64,000 nucleotides of DNA from Parietaria judaica (taxonomy: Eukaryota > Streptophyta > Magnoliopsida > Rosales > Urticaceae). The stretch covers positions 14,609,343 through 14,673,342 of the forward strand of contig OX940867.1 of the NCBI GenBank assembly GCA_954871525.1, in the 5' to 3' direction. The notes below the pieces were generated by a model. That model was not told the DNA's origin. It was given only the letters and a program-made list of their open reading frames with translations, and ran no database searches. Below, piece after piece: positions 1-11,719 of the stretch (the stretch's first letter is position 1; each line of letters opens with the position of its first letter). Position numbers and translations under genes: made by a program.

Positions 1-396
1 TCCACCTCGTCCTCGAGGCCTTCGGTGCTTGTTCAGGCTGAGATCTCCCAACTTCAAGGTCTTTTTCACACTACGCATTTCTAGATTGAAGGACTCAAGC
101 ACACTCTTCGTTAAGCCAAGCTCCGTCTTGCCGAGTTTCAGAAGTCCGAGCATCAAGACTGAAGACTGTTGCTACTTTGAAGACCCATTTGGCATCTATG
201 TCAATCAATAAGGGGGAGAAATGTATTTTCTGTTTTTTCTTGTTTTCTTTGTTATGACAATGTTTTGTGTTGTGTTCCTGCTTGTTGCCTTTTCTTCCTT
301 GTTTGTTTGTTGTTTGTTTCTTTTCTCCAAGACAATTTTCTTTTGCTTTGTGTGGTGATTGGGTTATTGATCCACATAATGCCAAAAGAGGGAGTT
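1..396 (+). mobile_element. 3' internal end of a Sirevirus-like Ty1-copia element
   Basis: This is the last internal part of an LTR retrotransposon whose 5' portion lies left of the window. It matches 34150-34665, the same part of the element at 25480-35357, including the end of the extra downstream coding region. Two purine-rich tracts are visible, AGGGGGAGA near 211-219 and GAGGGAG just before the LTR at 397; the second is at the usual place for plus-strand priming. Multiplied polypurine tracts are a known Sirevirus trait. Relative to 34253-34488 this copy lacks the 118-bp tandem duplication. No intact reading frame remains. Confidence 0.8.
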
Positions 397-1160
397 TGTA
401 AGAGCATGTTTTTTCTGTTATGTTGTTTTTGACATCATGTTTGTAACACAGGTACATGAAGACTTGTCCAGACATCGGATGTGTCAACAAGCTGATGAAG
501 ATCTGCGCTTTTATTGTCGAAGATTCGCTGCTGGAGTCTTGAGATCTTTGAGGAACAATCTCCGCGATCAGCCAACTAAGGATTAATCATCACTCTGATT
601 GATTTTGTCTGCCTTAATAGATTGTTACCAAAAAGACCTTTAGTGCTCGTGGAACCTTTAATGCTGATTTGAATTGCCAAAAAGACCGGCTTTTTTAACC
701 TTTGCTAGATGTGGCTGGAACATCGAGCACTTTGAACGAAAAACGACCATTTTCTTGAATCAGAACTGGAGGATCTTGAGATCTTGCTCGGAGAAGTGAC
801 GACTGGTTGTGGATCAGCTGAAGGCATCAAAAGATCGTTCTGAAGAGAAGCAAGCTTTCTTCCTGGAGTCGGATCACCAGCTGCGCCTGGTCTTGAGGTA
901 GAGTTGTCTATTCCCTTGTGAAACTCAATTAAGTATCATGTATGACCGTGTAACATTGTATATGTTTTCCAGTGAAATAAAGCTACTCGGTAAGTGTCCC
1001 GCAGAGTAGGTTCCCGAGAAGGGGTTCGCGAACTGCGTTACCAAATATCGCGTGTTCATTGTCTATTTACTTTACGCATATTTGGTCTGCTGGGTTCTTA
1101 TCTTTCTTGTTGGCTATCTTGTTCAGACATCTTTCCCAATATCGTTGATATTCGATTTCA
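397..1160 (+). repeat. Complete 3' LTR of the Sirevirus-like element (764 bp)
   Basis: The LTR starts TGTAAGAGCATG directly after the polypurine tract and ends CGATTTCA. It is colinear with the LTRs at 25480-26245 (766 bp) and 34666-35357 (truncated). The five bases that follow, CGTGC at 1161-1165, equal the five bases before the 5' LTR at 25480, so both ends belong to copies of one insertion. After 1165 the flank is receptor-kinase coding sequence. Confidence 0.88.
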
Positions 1161-1288
1161 CGTGCAAGAGCGAGATGCTCAAGCTACTGAAGATCGGGCT
1201 CAGCTGCTGCGAGAAGGACGTTGAGAGGAGGCTCGAGCTCGCCGAGGTGGTTGTGAAATCGACAAGCTTAGTGTCGACGGGGATGTAA
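1161..1288 (+). pseudogene. PRK-type receptor-like kinase, C-terminal fragment
   Basis: The frame reads KSEMLKLLKIGLSCCEKDVE, then about twenty residues to a TAA at 1286-1288. This is typical of the end of the kinase domain (subdomain XI) in plant pollen receptor-like kinases, a family of LRR receptors acting at the plasma membrane in pollen tubes. The fragment starts exactly at the retroelement target duplication CGTGC. The missing upstream codons are found at 25137-25479, which end at an identical CGTGC and join it in frame. The gene was therefore split by the retrotransposon insertion and cannot make a kinase. Identification rests on recalled family sequence. Confidence 0.8.
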
Positions 1289-1756
1289 TTAACCCTACAA
1301 CTAATTAGGTCCTTAGATCTGGAGATGAAGATGGATATATGTCAAGAGGAATGTGAGAAAATTACGAATTAATAGATTACGTCACATGATTATGTTGTAG
1401 ATAGAGATTTGTTGTTCCAAAAAGCCGATTACTTTTACCATCCCCGAAATGCAAATTCACGAGCATCATAACACATGTAAATGTTGTTCGATATAGCTCA
1501 GATTATTGAAAATTGTTATTCAATTCATTTACATTTTTAACTTTTTGTTGGTGAACTATAGACGAATATCCAAAATAACTTCTATTATGAGAGCTTTTTA
1601 AGAGCACTAAAGTTATATTTTACTTGAATGACGGTAAACTAAATTTGTTTGGCATAGTATTAATTCCACAACATATCTCTGAAAGATGTCTCAAGTTCGA
1701 ACTATGAAACAGAAATCTGTGCCCTTCTTTTAATGCTAAATATATTAAGTAATACT
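1289..1756. other. Non-coding spacer, absent from the second copy
   Basis: This is AT-rich sequence downstream of the PRK fragment. It holds no recognisable gene. It ends where the region shared with 41551 onward begins, so it marks the left limit of the duplicated unit. Confidence 0.6.
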
Positions 1757-4702
1757 AAATGCGAGAGCGCATTCTAACTATGGTTAATAATGTCACTTTT
1801 ATTAAAAAAAGATATCTTAGTAAACTCCTAATCGTACGAAGTTGATGATTTTGGATTGGTATATATTTCACTTGAATATACTTTAACATTGATTTTTACA
1901 CTCATAATTGTTAAATTCAATGACTACTCTATTAATGTACACTTTAAAAATATTATTTTTCCTTTCAACATCAGTGATATATATGCCCAATTTAACATTG
2001 GGTTGTGTCGTTTTCATAATTGGTTTTAAAAACATAACGAGGAATAAGTGTTCTTAGAGAAAATAATACACTGTTTGGTTAATAAAAAAAAGTTAATTTA
2101 GTAATCCGGCTAGATCTCCAAAATGAGAGGACATTAGTGATACATAAAATCGGTGTTTATCCGATTTATTAATCCGGCTAAACTAGTGATTATCACTTAT
2201 ATGTATGTTACATTTTTTAATCTGTTATGTAGTAGACTAACTTGGGTGTTTGTACACGCCTACAAAAGCGAGTCCATCACAGCCTCGAGCTCATCTCTTG
2301 TTTCATATATCACTGTGTGGACGAGATATAGAACCGGTTCCCCTCACCGTTAATTGAATTTCCCTTCAAAACAGGAGATGACCAGCGGCCTCTGGAAGGC
2401 AGCGTGACCATTTCCCGTCTTAAATATGTGTTATGAGTCGTAGTTTTTTAGAAATATGTCCTTTTATCACGTGAATAGGAGGCCTAACTCTGTCTACGGG
2501 GAGGAAGCACATGGCGACCGGTTGTATTATATATGCTTATTTTCTGCTTATCTCAACCAGGCAAGCAAGAGTTTAAAGAGAGGTGTTTGACATTGTATAA
2601 CCAATGCAAGAAATCTGTTCATAAAAGACCAGCTGCAGATTTTCATCAAAACTATAAACGCACTGTAACTTTTTATATAGGATGAACCTAAGTTCCACTA
2701 TTTCTAGATGTTTCCTTTTTCGCTTTCCATTTTGTTCGTACACATTAGTACAAAGAAGTCTCGTAGAGATTTTAATACTTATATTCATTTTAGAAGGGAA
2801 TAATTCTAATAAATTACAAGGTTGGTTGTCACTTACGTTATAATTTGTTATAACAAGTACCGGTCGTCGTGCTTGAAGAAGGCGGAGTAAACCTGCGCCT
2901 ATAGTAAAACAAGAAAATAACAAAACTAGGGGCTTCAAAAAAACTCAATTTAAGGGCTCCATAATCAATTTTTTCTTTTGATCAAGTCTTATTTTTGATC
3001 AATTATCTCTCAAGGTAGGTTGAGTGATTTAGTTACATTATTTATTGAATAAGATATGATCATGAAACTCGATTATAATATTTGATTAATACTTTTGTCT
3101 CTAAAAACATTGGACGTGTCATATTTAGATGAGTAATAATTTTATTAGAGACATATTTTATATATCTTTGCATCAAAATTTAATTTGCAAATTTAGTTGG
3201 GGCTCCAAATTTAATCTTCGTCTAGAACCCCGAAGTCTCAAGCGTGGCTCTGAATATCGGACTTGAGGGAAGGCGAGAGAGATGTTAGCTTAGGGCCCTC
3301 CATCTTGAAGGGCCCCATTGCGATCGTAAAAGCAAACAATAATATTTACCCCAAAAAGTTCCAAAATTCTTAAGTCCTTAAGTCCTCTGTGATACTTGTC
3401 AACCAAAAATGATGATATATATGAATATAAAATAATTATATAAATATATATATTCTTATCGAAAATTCAAATTAATAGCATCATATTATAGTTGAGTGCA
3501 CAAAATTTTTCTCATAAAACACACATCTTAAATAATATATATTCTTACTGAAAAATAAAATTAAAAAAAAAAAAGTTATAATCCTAATTTTTAATTTAGA
3601 GTTTTTCAGGTTTTCATTTACTACTAATTAATATAAAAATGTTAAAATTATCAATAAGTTATTTTTCTTTAGTTTTTATTTTATTTCATATTTTTTTTTA
3701 TCTTTTAGAGACATATTGATAAATTAAGAATCTTATATTTATAATAGCTTGAAATAATGTATGGACATGCTTTATATTGAGGCTTTAAATATTTTTCCAC
3801 TTAGAGCCCGTACAATATTAGGAATGGTACAATATGTTAATTAAGTTATAAGTTACAATATCCGACTGATGTATCAAGACTTGGAAGAGTAGTAGTGTAG
3901 GAAAAAAAACTTAGAAATACGGGTTTTAAACCGCATTTGAATTGGAATCGCTTTTAAAAAAATGCAATCATATTAAACCAGATTAAACCGGAGCCGATTG
4001 CTCCAATATCGCATCCGGATTAAAATTAGTTCAGAATTAAGAGTTAGAAAACCCAAACCCAAACCTAAATATAAGTTACTCAAACCTATTTTTTTTTAAT
4101 TATTATTTAATATTCTTATGCTATTTTTCCATTTTTGAAAAATACAAGAATGCACCACAATTACACGCGTGCACGCACTGCCGCCGTCTGGCGAGGCGAG
4201 GCGGGGTATATATTGTGCAAACTTAATTGTTTTTGCCAAAAATTGAATTGTATTTTTGTCGGGTTCAAGAGATTTTCGCATGAAATTTCATCGTTTTTGT
4301 TCTTAAACGACGCTCGTGGGAAGCCGAACGACAATGTTCAAAAAACAAAAAAAAACGACATCGAAGAATAAGAGTAATCCATTGAGATCACAATTTTTAT
4401 TTAATAATTAAATCTGGTCTTAACTCTTAATCGGATTTCAATTGTTGACTCTTGTATCACTAATGTAATTTTGTATATATAACTGCGATTGCTGCTCTAG
4501 GATATATACCAATCAATACTATCCGGTAAGCATTTTCCAATTAATATGAAGTTTTCCTATCAATAAGATATATTATCTTTAATCAATAATAAATATTATC
4601 TTTAATAAATGATATTAATCAATAAATATCAGTCAATTATTTGGTTCCTTCATAATCTTTATAGTGGACCAAGTATAAAATAATATATGCCATACAATTT
4701 AG
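1757..4702. repeat. Duplicated intergenic block, matched at 41551-44450
   Basis: This block is colinear with 41551-44450 with scattered substitutions and small indels. I see no credible gene; the longer open frames lack ATG starts or similarity. The stretch around 2870-3320 has degraded transposon character, with clustered GGGCTCC and GGGGCTCC motifs and a GGGCCC-rich end. Near 4150-4300 a GC-rich patch resembles the interior of the hAT-like element at 48989-50055, suggesting an older relative. Confidence 0.7.
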
Positions 4703-4744
4703 GGTAAAATGCGGCTAAAGTACTTAATGCTTAGATTTTTTGCG
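4703..4744. mobile_element. Stub of a foldback (MULE/MITE-like) element
   Basis: AGGGTAAAATGCGGCTAAAG opens this stub and also opens the element at 44451-45020 in the other copy. Here only the first ~42 bp survive. A deletion then joins GCGATAA to the F-box coding sequence GATATCGG, removing the rest of the element, the F-box promoter and the first ~208 codons. Confidence 0.75.
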
Positions 4745-6176
4745 ATAAGATATCGGAGCACTGCCCTGAATTAGAGAGGATATTCGTTGATGCCCCGTTT
4801 CTGCAGTGTTTTTCTCTCGTTTGTGAACTGCCTTGTGTGTTGGATATTAGTCTGGGCCTTGCTCTCAAGGAAGCGACTCTACACGGCATCGATATCACCG
4901 ATGATATACTCAGTTGGTATATCTTGAGATGTCCCCTCCTCGAGAGTCTCAAAATTAATTTATGTAATCAGTTGCAAAGTATTTCGATCTCGCATCCGCG
5001 ACTCAAGTTTCTCGAGATCCATGGTTTTCATTGCCATCGAATCTATTCTTATCGATGCTCCAAGTTTATCGAAGTTCTCATATATGTCTCCCGATAGGAA
5101 ACTTCCTCAACTCTCATCAAACTTTAATTTTTTCAAAGTTGATCCTATATTTCACTTGGCAATACAATGCAATATTGTACTCGACAATGCTTGGTTCATT
5201 AACTTGAGGAGATTCCTTGGAGACCTGAAAATGCGTACTGATCTGACAATATTCTTCCATTGCAGCGAGGTATACATGCACGGATGTCGATTAGGGTTCA
5301 AAAAATCTTTAATTAATTGACTTTGAGATAAATATACTTGTCGTTGACTTTATTTTTTTCCTTGGATGGTAGGTAAATTTTGATTTAGAAGTGTTAGGAG
5401 AAGACGAAGGTCACCCGCTAGTGGTAGTGGATCATTTGGACCTCGAGTGTTTCGAAAATATGGGCGAATCTCGTTGTGATGTTTTTCTACAAGGAATTCT
5501 TTGCAGTTTTCATCCGAAGGTTATATCTTTCGCTACAAATGAGGATATCGAGAATTGTCTCCAAAGGGTATGAACATTCCATATTTGACTTTCCTTTAAT
5601 GGCTATTATCGTAACTTATGAGGTTAGTTTGTTGTGATTTTGGAAAAATAAGCTAGGCTCGCATGTTCTTGCGGGACGAGTTATTGAATCTTTTTTAAAA
5701 ATAAGAGTTCTTGATTGATTTTCATTCTTTAATAATGAATAAAGAACTTCAAGTTTATAATTTTTTTAAGTAAATTGTAATTATAAACGTTGAGCATTTG
5801 TGTTTAGGTTCTTTGCAATAAACTGCTCCGAAGCGAAGACGGGTCTTGTTGCAACGGGACTCATAACAAGTGCTGGCATCATGGTTTGAAAGCTGCGAAG
5901 ATCGATTTCACTGGAGATGTGGCGTCTGATAATAAAATCCATGGGATCGAATACGAGGAATTTCGTATCGCTTTCGATCAACTTTCAAATTTTCAGGCAA
6001 ATAACAAATTACGATTCCTGTTGGAGTGGGATTATGGTACAACCCGAGTGATCAATGATGTAACAGAGCACGTAATTGAGTCTGATACAGTCGGAATGGT
6101 CAATGAAACAACGAACACCGTTATAGATATTATGCCATCGCGTAAAAGGAAAGCTGAAAACTCTCTCCACATTTGA
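4745..6176 (+). pseudogene. F-box/LRR protein, 5'-truncated and frameshifted copy
   Basis: This is the second copy of the gene at 45551-47603. By homology the exons are 4745-5269, 5373-5567 and 5808-6176, with the same GT-AG introns. It lacks the F-box and about the first 208 codons because of a ~1.68-kb deletion with a 3-bp (TAA) overlap at the junction. It also has a net +1 insertion near 5023-5026 (GGTTTTCATTG against GGTTGCATTG), which shifts the LRR frame. Exons 2 and 3 remain open and nearly identical to the intact copy. A functional product is very unlikely. Confidence 0.88.
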
Positions 6177-6399
6177 ACTTGTATTTTAGATACCTGATTC
6201 GATTTTATATTTATTTTCATCTCTTTTATTTATTTTCTCTCCACATTTATTTATTTATATTTATATGTAATTTCTATATTGTTTTATGTCTTCTATTTCT
6301 TGGATCGGAAGTGACCAACTGTCTAATACGATTGCCAGTATTCTTGTAAATTCTTTCACAATTTTTAATAACTAAATTCTCGGGTTGTCGATTTGGAGT

Positions 6400-6920
6400 C
6401 AGACGCTCAACATTTATCCAACGGGGAGGTGTTTAGAGGGAGTTTGGAGAGCTCTTAGGTCGAGTAAGTAAGGGAGGAAGTGAGTTTTAATACGTTTGGA
6501 TGAGTTACCGTTCAGTGAAAATCGGTGTTCTATTTATAGGAGGGTTCGGGGGTTAAAATGTAATTATATATTACTCCGGGAGGCCCCGGGGTAAAATTAT
6601 ATAGTTTTTTTAGTACCCCGGACGCCGTAAACGACATCCCCATCGATGGCCAGAGGCGCCCTCACGCGCGGTTTCTGTGCGCCTAACGTTGTTGAAGCGT
6701 GGGCTCCAAGCTGCCAACGTCAGCCATACGAAGGGTGCGTGAGAGCGCATGGGGCACGTGGGAAGACGGTGGAGGCGGCAGTTGACACGTGTCGTCATGT
6801 TGAGGAGCGTGTGGGCCCACGGGGGCCTGTGGGGACCGCCCGGGGTGCTCTCGCGGTCGTTTTATGGTCCATGGAGTGTCCCGAAGCCAAATTTTACATA
6901 CTTTATGAATTTTTAGAGTA
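6400..6920. repeat. GC-rich repeat block, possibly an LTR remnant
   Basis: A GC-rich island rich in CACGTG and GCGCG lies in AT-rich surroundings. It follows CTATTTATAG near 6530, which reads as a TATA-like box on the minus strand. It is duplicated at 47830-48410. The composition resembles a decayed LTR on the minus strand, but I found no paired repeat or target duplication. Overlapping open frames here are on both strands and carry no recognised domain. Confidence 0.4.
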
Positions 6921-7427
6921 TCTCGATATTCTTACAAACACATGGATTCTTTGTTTTGCAAAAACGGACCTCCAGTGAGTATTTTGTTTGAAATTGATTT
7001 AATTTTAATAAAAGAAAAAGTTAATTAGATAGTTTTCTTTTATTAATTTATAAAAAATCAATTCCGTAAAACACCCGTAACAATACTTATATGGACTCTT
7101 AGGTGTTAACGTAGCTATTAAAACTTATATATTCATGACTATTAATTATTTCATAAATAATTATTTATTATAATTAATATTAAATATATTATTGATTCTA
7201 ATTTACACTCGTAAAAATTAATCTTAACATATTTATACTTTATTTAATTAATTTAAATAGAATATGAAACATTTAATACTCAATAAAATCCTAAAAATTA
7301 ATTCCTAAACGTTCTAGTATAAAATATAAGTATTTAACCGTAAAATAAAACCAGAAAATGGATAAAATGTAAATCGGACTTACAAAATCTATTTAGATTT
7401 TCTAACTCTAAAACCTAATTAAATAAA
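6921..7427. other. AT-rich intergenic sequence
   Basis: This stretch is duplicated at 48410-48874. I see no gene or structured element in it. Confidence 0.5.
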
Positions 7428-7436
7428 TAAAAGTTT

Positions 7437-7739
7437 GGGTAAACTGTGGCTAAAATACCCAATGTTTCATTTTTTTTAATTATATACCCAAAGTTTTTTT
7501 CTGGTGGCTATAATACCCAAAGTTTATTCCGTTAACGCCAAACGTACCCACCGTTAAATCTCCGTTATTTCGCCCGCGTGGCATATATTATAAGGGTAAA
7601 CTGCGGCTAAAATACCCAATGTTTCATTTTTTTTAATTATGTACCCAAAGTTTTTTTTTTTGTGTGGCTATAATACCCAAAGTTTATTCCGTTAACGCCA
7701 AACGTACCCATCGTTAAATTTCCGTTATTTCGCCCGCGT

Positions 7740-7785
<46 letters not shown>

Positions 7786-8730
7786 CAGGGCCCACACTCT
7801 CTCTCTCACTTAGACACAAAATTAAAAGCGTACAGGGGTTTCGATCACACGCCCTCCTTGAACCCGAAGACACACTGATCCACCCGTCCACCTTCATCTC
7901 CTGCTATGGTAATCGATGTTAAGGTCGGATTTTGTCAAATCCATCCTTAACACCACTTATGTCTTTTTATCCTAAAAACGACGTAAAATGGAGGCAAGGT
8001 AATTCGTTGACTTTCAGTCAACAGAGGACCGTGCCATAAATTACATTTAACATATAGTTAGACTTAAAATTGTGACATGTTAAAGTGCCATAAAATTTAA
8101 TTAAATATAAATTATCCATATTAAAGTGAATGAAGTAATATTATATTTTTAAATAATATAATAAGTGGATAATTTATATGTAAAATTTATAAATTATATA
8201 ATTTATAAAATGTAACATGTAAAATTCAATTACAACTATATAATAAAACATGTAAAAAATATAATAAAATAACATTACATGTAAATATTCATAATTAATA
8301 GATTGAAATAAAATTATAAAATATAAAATAACATTATGCTAGATATATTATATATTACATAAATTATAAATGTGTATATAAATATTATTTTTATAAATAT
8401 TTATAAACGATATTATAAATTGTCTATTAAACCCTAAACCCTATTAAAAAAAATGCCACGCGGGTGAAATAACATAAATTTAACGGTGGGTACGTTTGGC
8501 GTTAACAGAATAAACTTTGGGTATTATAGCCACCAAAAAAAACTTTGGGTACATAATTAAAAAAAATGAAACATTGGGTATTTTAGCCGCGGGCGAAATA
8601 ACGGAGATTTAACGGTGGGTACGTTTGGCGTTAACGGAATAAACTTTGGGTATTATAGCCACCAAAAAAAAAACTTTGGGTACATAATTAAAAAAAATGA
8701 AACATTGGGTATTTTAGCCGCAGTTTACCC
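7437..8730. mobile_element. Non-autonomous MULE-type element with doubled inverted ends
   Basis: The element starts GGGTAAACTGTGGC and ends with the inverse GCCGCAGTTTACCC. It is flanked by the 9-bp direct repeat TAAAAGTTT (7428-7436 and 8731-8739), the target size typical of Mutator-like elements. The other genomic copy has a single TAAAAGTTT at 48875-48883 and no insert, so the empty site is visible. Each arm is two tandem ~150-bp copies of the end sequence (7437 and about 7594 on the left; about 8455 and 8590 on the right, inverted). The core holds a TA microsatellite (about 7743-7782) and AT-rich DNA, with no transposase frame. Confidence 0.88.
7743..7782. repeat. (TA)n microsatellite
   Basis: About 20 TA units lie at the inner edge of the left arm of the MULE-type element. 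Confidence 0.9.
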
Positions 8731-8739
8731 TAAAAGTTT

Positions 8740-10013
8740 AAATAAAATTAAAAATACGAGTCATGTTCGGGACCCGTTGGCAACCTAGCAGTGTTGGGTA
8801 GGGTCGTAAAACCCTGTCCGTGGGCCTGGTCGAGTGGTTATGCATGAGACCCACTGAGAAGGGCCCAATTGACTCATGTCAACGACCTGGATCGGGTCGG
8901 TAAACTAAATACATATGATCGCCTTATCTATAATCAAACTTGTAAGGTGTCTTATAGACTACATAACTAAAACTTTTCCGTATGGAAGATAGATCTAGCT
9001 GACGCGAAGTGTTTTGCAGCCCGACAGTGTGAAAGGGTTTATGCCCTAAGACCGGGATCGGGCAGACACGGGCCCACAGTAATTAATGTGATTAATTATT
9101 ATTAATGAATTAATTTGATTAATTAATATCTTACGGGCTTTAATTAGTAAAGCCCATTAAGATAAAACCCTAAGTCGATAAATATGAGGTTTAGGGTTAA
9201 ACCTCATTGAAGAAAGCTTTCATAAAATGAGCCTCTCTCTCTCTCGTTCTCTCTCTAGCCGCGAGCCTCCCTAGCCCGCCTCGGGATATGGTCATCCGAG
9301 CTCCATCGTGGAGCCTCCGTTCTCCGTCACATGTCCTGCATCCAACTAGCATCGATCCGTAGATAATCCGGCCACGGGCTTAGTGAAGTGCGTTGGTGTT
9401 CCGTTCGTAAGGTGGATACCGATAGAGGATTCACTCGGTGATTGAAGCTCCATGCCCGAAGATCGACAACGAACAACTTCGGGATTGAGATCACGCACGC
9501 AACAAGAGGTATATCTAATTCTGTACGCTACGTGATTCATCGATTAAAAAATATGGAATTCGATTAATGTTTCCGCCATTAATCGACCAGTTAAATCGGG
9601 ATCGATTCTTACACCGTGTACATGCAACAAGTGGAGACCTTCTTATGCTAATTCTTGCTATTTAAACTAAAAATGTTTTAGGTTCTAAGATAATCAAGGT
9701 TATCTAAGACTGCGCTCTAAACTAGGAACTTACGTTTCAATTATCCAGAATTAAAAGAAATCTTATCGTTTTGACAACTCATGATAAGCTTCCCATTAAT
9801 GACACATTAACTTAGCTTATTCTTAGGTTACTATTATTTACTAGGTACATTAAGAACCTAGAATATAATCACATGACAATTACGGTAGTGGTAGACTTGA
9901 GATGTGTTCTCCAGTCAGATGGGAGGGGTTCTCTAAACTGATCACCCAGAAGTGGATGGTAATCGGCTCCACTTTTGATTCCCTCTTCCTAAGACAAGAA
10001 CACACACTCGAGA
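8740..10013 (+). repeat. LTR- or leader-like repeat, present three times in the window
   Basis: From 8963 on, this sequence recurs at 35361-36413 and about 50890-51943. It has LTR-like features: a TATA-like GATAAATATGAGG near 9178, a CT-rich leader with a short splice-like stretch, and a palindromic GGTTTAGGGTTAAACC. No long open frame is credible. The single GTTATGCAT at 8837-8845 is the empty site for two hAT insertions in the third copy. Both boundaries of the triplicated part are rearrangement junctions, so the true element ends are unknown. Confidence 0.6.
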
Positions 10014-11067
10014 GTTTTTCTGCAATTGAAAAGCGAAAATTTTTATAATTATTTACTATCTACTACTAAAAATTAAACTACCCATAAAAATCATAGAAAT
10101 CTCATTTTTTTTAAATTATATATAGCCAATATATACAATTAATCATATTATGAATTACTTAATTGATGATGATTAACTATAAAATTATTTTCTATGGAAA
10201 TCACGTGTGCTGGTGGTCCACAGCTCGATTGTTTATACGCTGGGCTTTAAGCCCAACTTGTGTGAGAGGAGAGAAGCCCATCTGGGCTTCTTCGTTGGTT
10301 GCTGCTGGTCTACCTCTTGTGGATCAGCCCTTTGGTTTCAACACTGGGCCCCATGGCCCACCCAAGCACAACCTTAATATAAAAAGAAAAACTATACATA
10401 TATATATATATATATATATATTAAAGAAATATACTAATTTTTTATTAAATTAATAATTTTAATTAAATTAGATATTTTATTTCGGTTAAGGAGAAAAATT
10501 ATTAAATTACTACTTAATTAATTAATAATTTTAGTAATTGTAATAAAATATATATAATCGTGTACTATTAGATTATTAAAATTATTTTGTATATATAGAC
10601 GCTCAAAGCTATTAAGTTACTGTGTGTTGCACCTCAACTTTCAGTGTATTATTGTTATATCTATTATCATTTTTATTCACTACTAGCACTAACTCTAAGT
10701 AAGACTTAGGATCGAGTCCTCATTAATAATTCTCTCTGTTTTTTTTTTATTATTATTCTCCGCTTCACTTATATTTTCAATCACTGTGTGTTTTCTCTGA
10801 ACATCATTTCTCATTACGTATATGTATATACTATATATATGTGCAATTTGATTTGTGTGCTTCTCTGAGAATTTTCGAGTTAAAATTAATTATTGCAAAC
10901 AAATTTTTGACGTAAAATTAATTGATGTGCAAACACGTCTATTAAGACGATGAGCGGTGTGACTTATGTAATGAATTAAAATAACAAAATAAATAAAAAT
11001 CAATCTGATTTTACATGTGTGTCGTAGAATATAACAATTAGCTATATGATTTTGATGTTTTCAACAG
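10014..11067. other. AT-rich duplicated intergenic sequence
   Basis: This is matched at 36414-37456. It includes a TA microsatellite at about 10396-10421, longer than the one at about 36796-36812. I see no gene. Confidence 0.6.
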
Positions 11068-11233
11068 TTGTGGATAGAGGTTGAGCATGAGAGAGTGACC
11101 CAAACGACTGAAAGTAGCGCCGTGGAGTCGAGAGAGCCTTCCAAACCCAAAGGAAGACCGAAACGGCTCTCTTTAAGTTCAAGAAGTGCTTTCACTTTCC
11201 CACCGGATGTTCTTATTGATTTTTATTTTATAT
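11068..11233 (+). other. Orphan exon-like open segment with an AT-hook-like motif
   Basis: A polypyrimidine-type acceptor, TTTTCAACAG, precedes a ~55-codon open stretch. It includes KPKGRPKRLSLSSRS, an AT-hook-like GRP core in a basic, Ser-rich context. The stretch is kept in the other copy at 37457-37622 with three residue changes. It ends where an element starting GGGTAAACTGCG begins, which may have cut the exon. I do not recognise the parent gene. It could be a captured or orphaned last exon, or chance. Confidence 0.35.
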
Positions 11234-11658
11234 TGGGTAAACTGCGTCTAATGTACCTAATGTTTGATTTTCTGCGGATTATGTACCTAATGTTTATTTT
11301 CGGCGGCTAATGTACCCAATGTTTGATCCGTTAGATATTTTCGTGTTTTCCGTCACTTGACCATTAGAGAGTTATCCTCCTTTATATGTAGACTTTTCGT
11401 ATTTTTGACATAACTCATTCATTTTTTGTCTAAATTTTATGCACGACCTATGGTTGGAAAGATAAGAGATAGATCTACAACTTTAGTGTTTCAAGTTTTG
11501 TAAAATCAGTTTTAGAAAAATACAAAATTTCAAATAAACCGTAAAACTGGACATTAGTTTAATGCAAAATATTTGTTTCGAGCAAATTTTAATATACTTA
11601 ATGACTTTTTATGATGTTGTAAAACCGGTTGAACATTGGTCTCTATCGACAACTCTCA

Positions 11659-11719
<61 letters not shown>

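Noticed and set aside
2573..2938. 121-codon minus-strand open frame present in both copies (also 42378-42743)
   Set aside because: It begins at a TTG, not ATG. The copies differ by several amino-acid changes with no sign of synonymous bias, and it lies in degraded transposon-like sequence with no recognised domain.
6610..6978. Overlapping open frames in the GC-rich block on both strands
   Set aside because: Open frames on both strands are expected from high GC. There is no start context or domain, and the second copy changes the residues freely.
8436..8452. CCCTAAACCCTATT as an interstitial telomere
   Set aside because: Only about two repeat units are present, too short to call telomeric.
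7437..8730. Reading the doubled arms as a CRISPR-like or satellite array
   Set aside because: The repeats are inverted between arms, flanked by a 9-bp target duplication and missing from the empty site, which fits a transposon.
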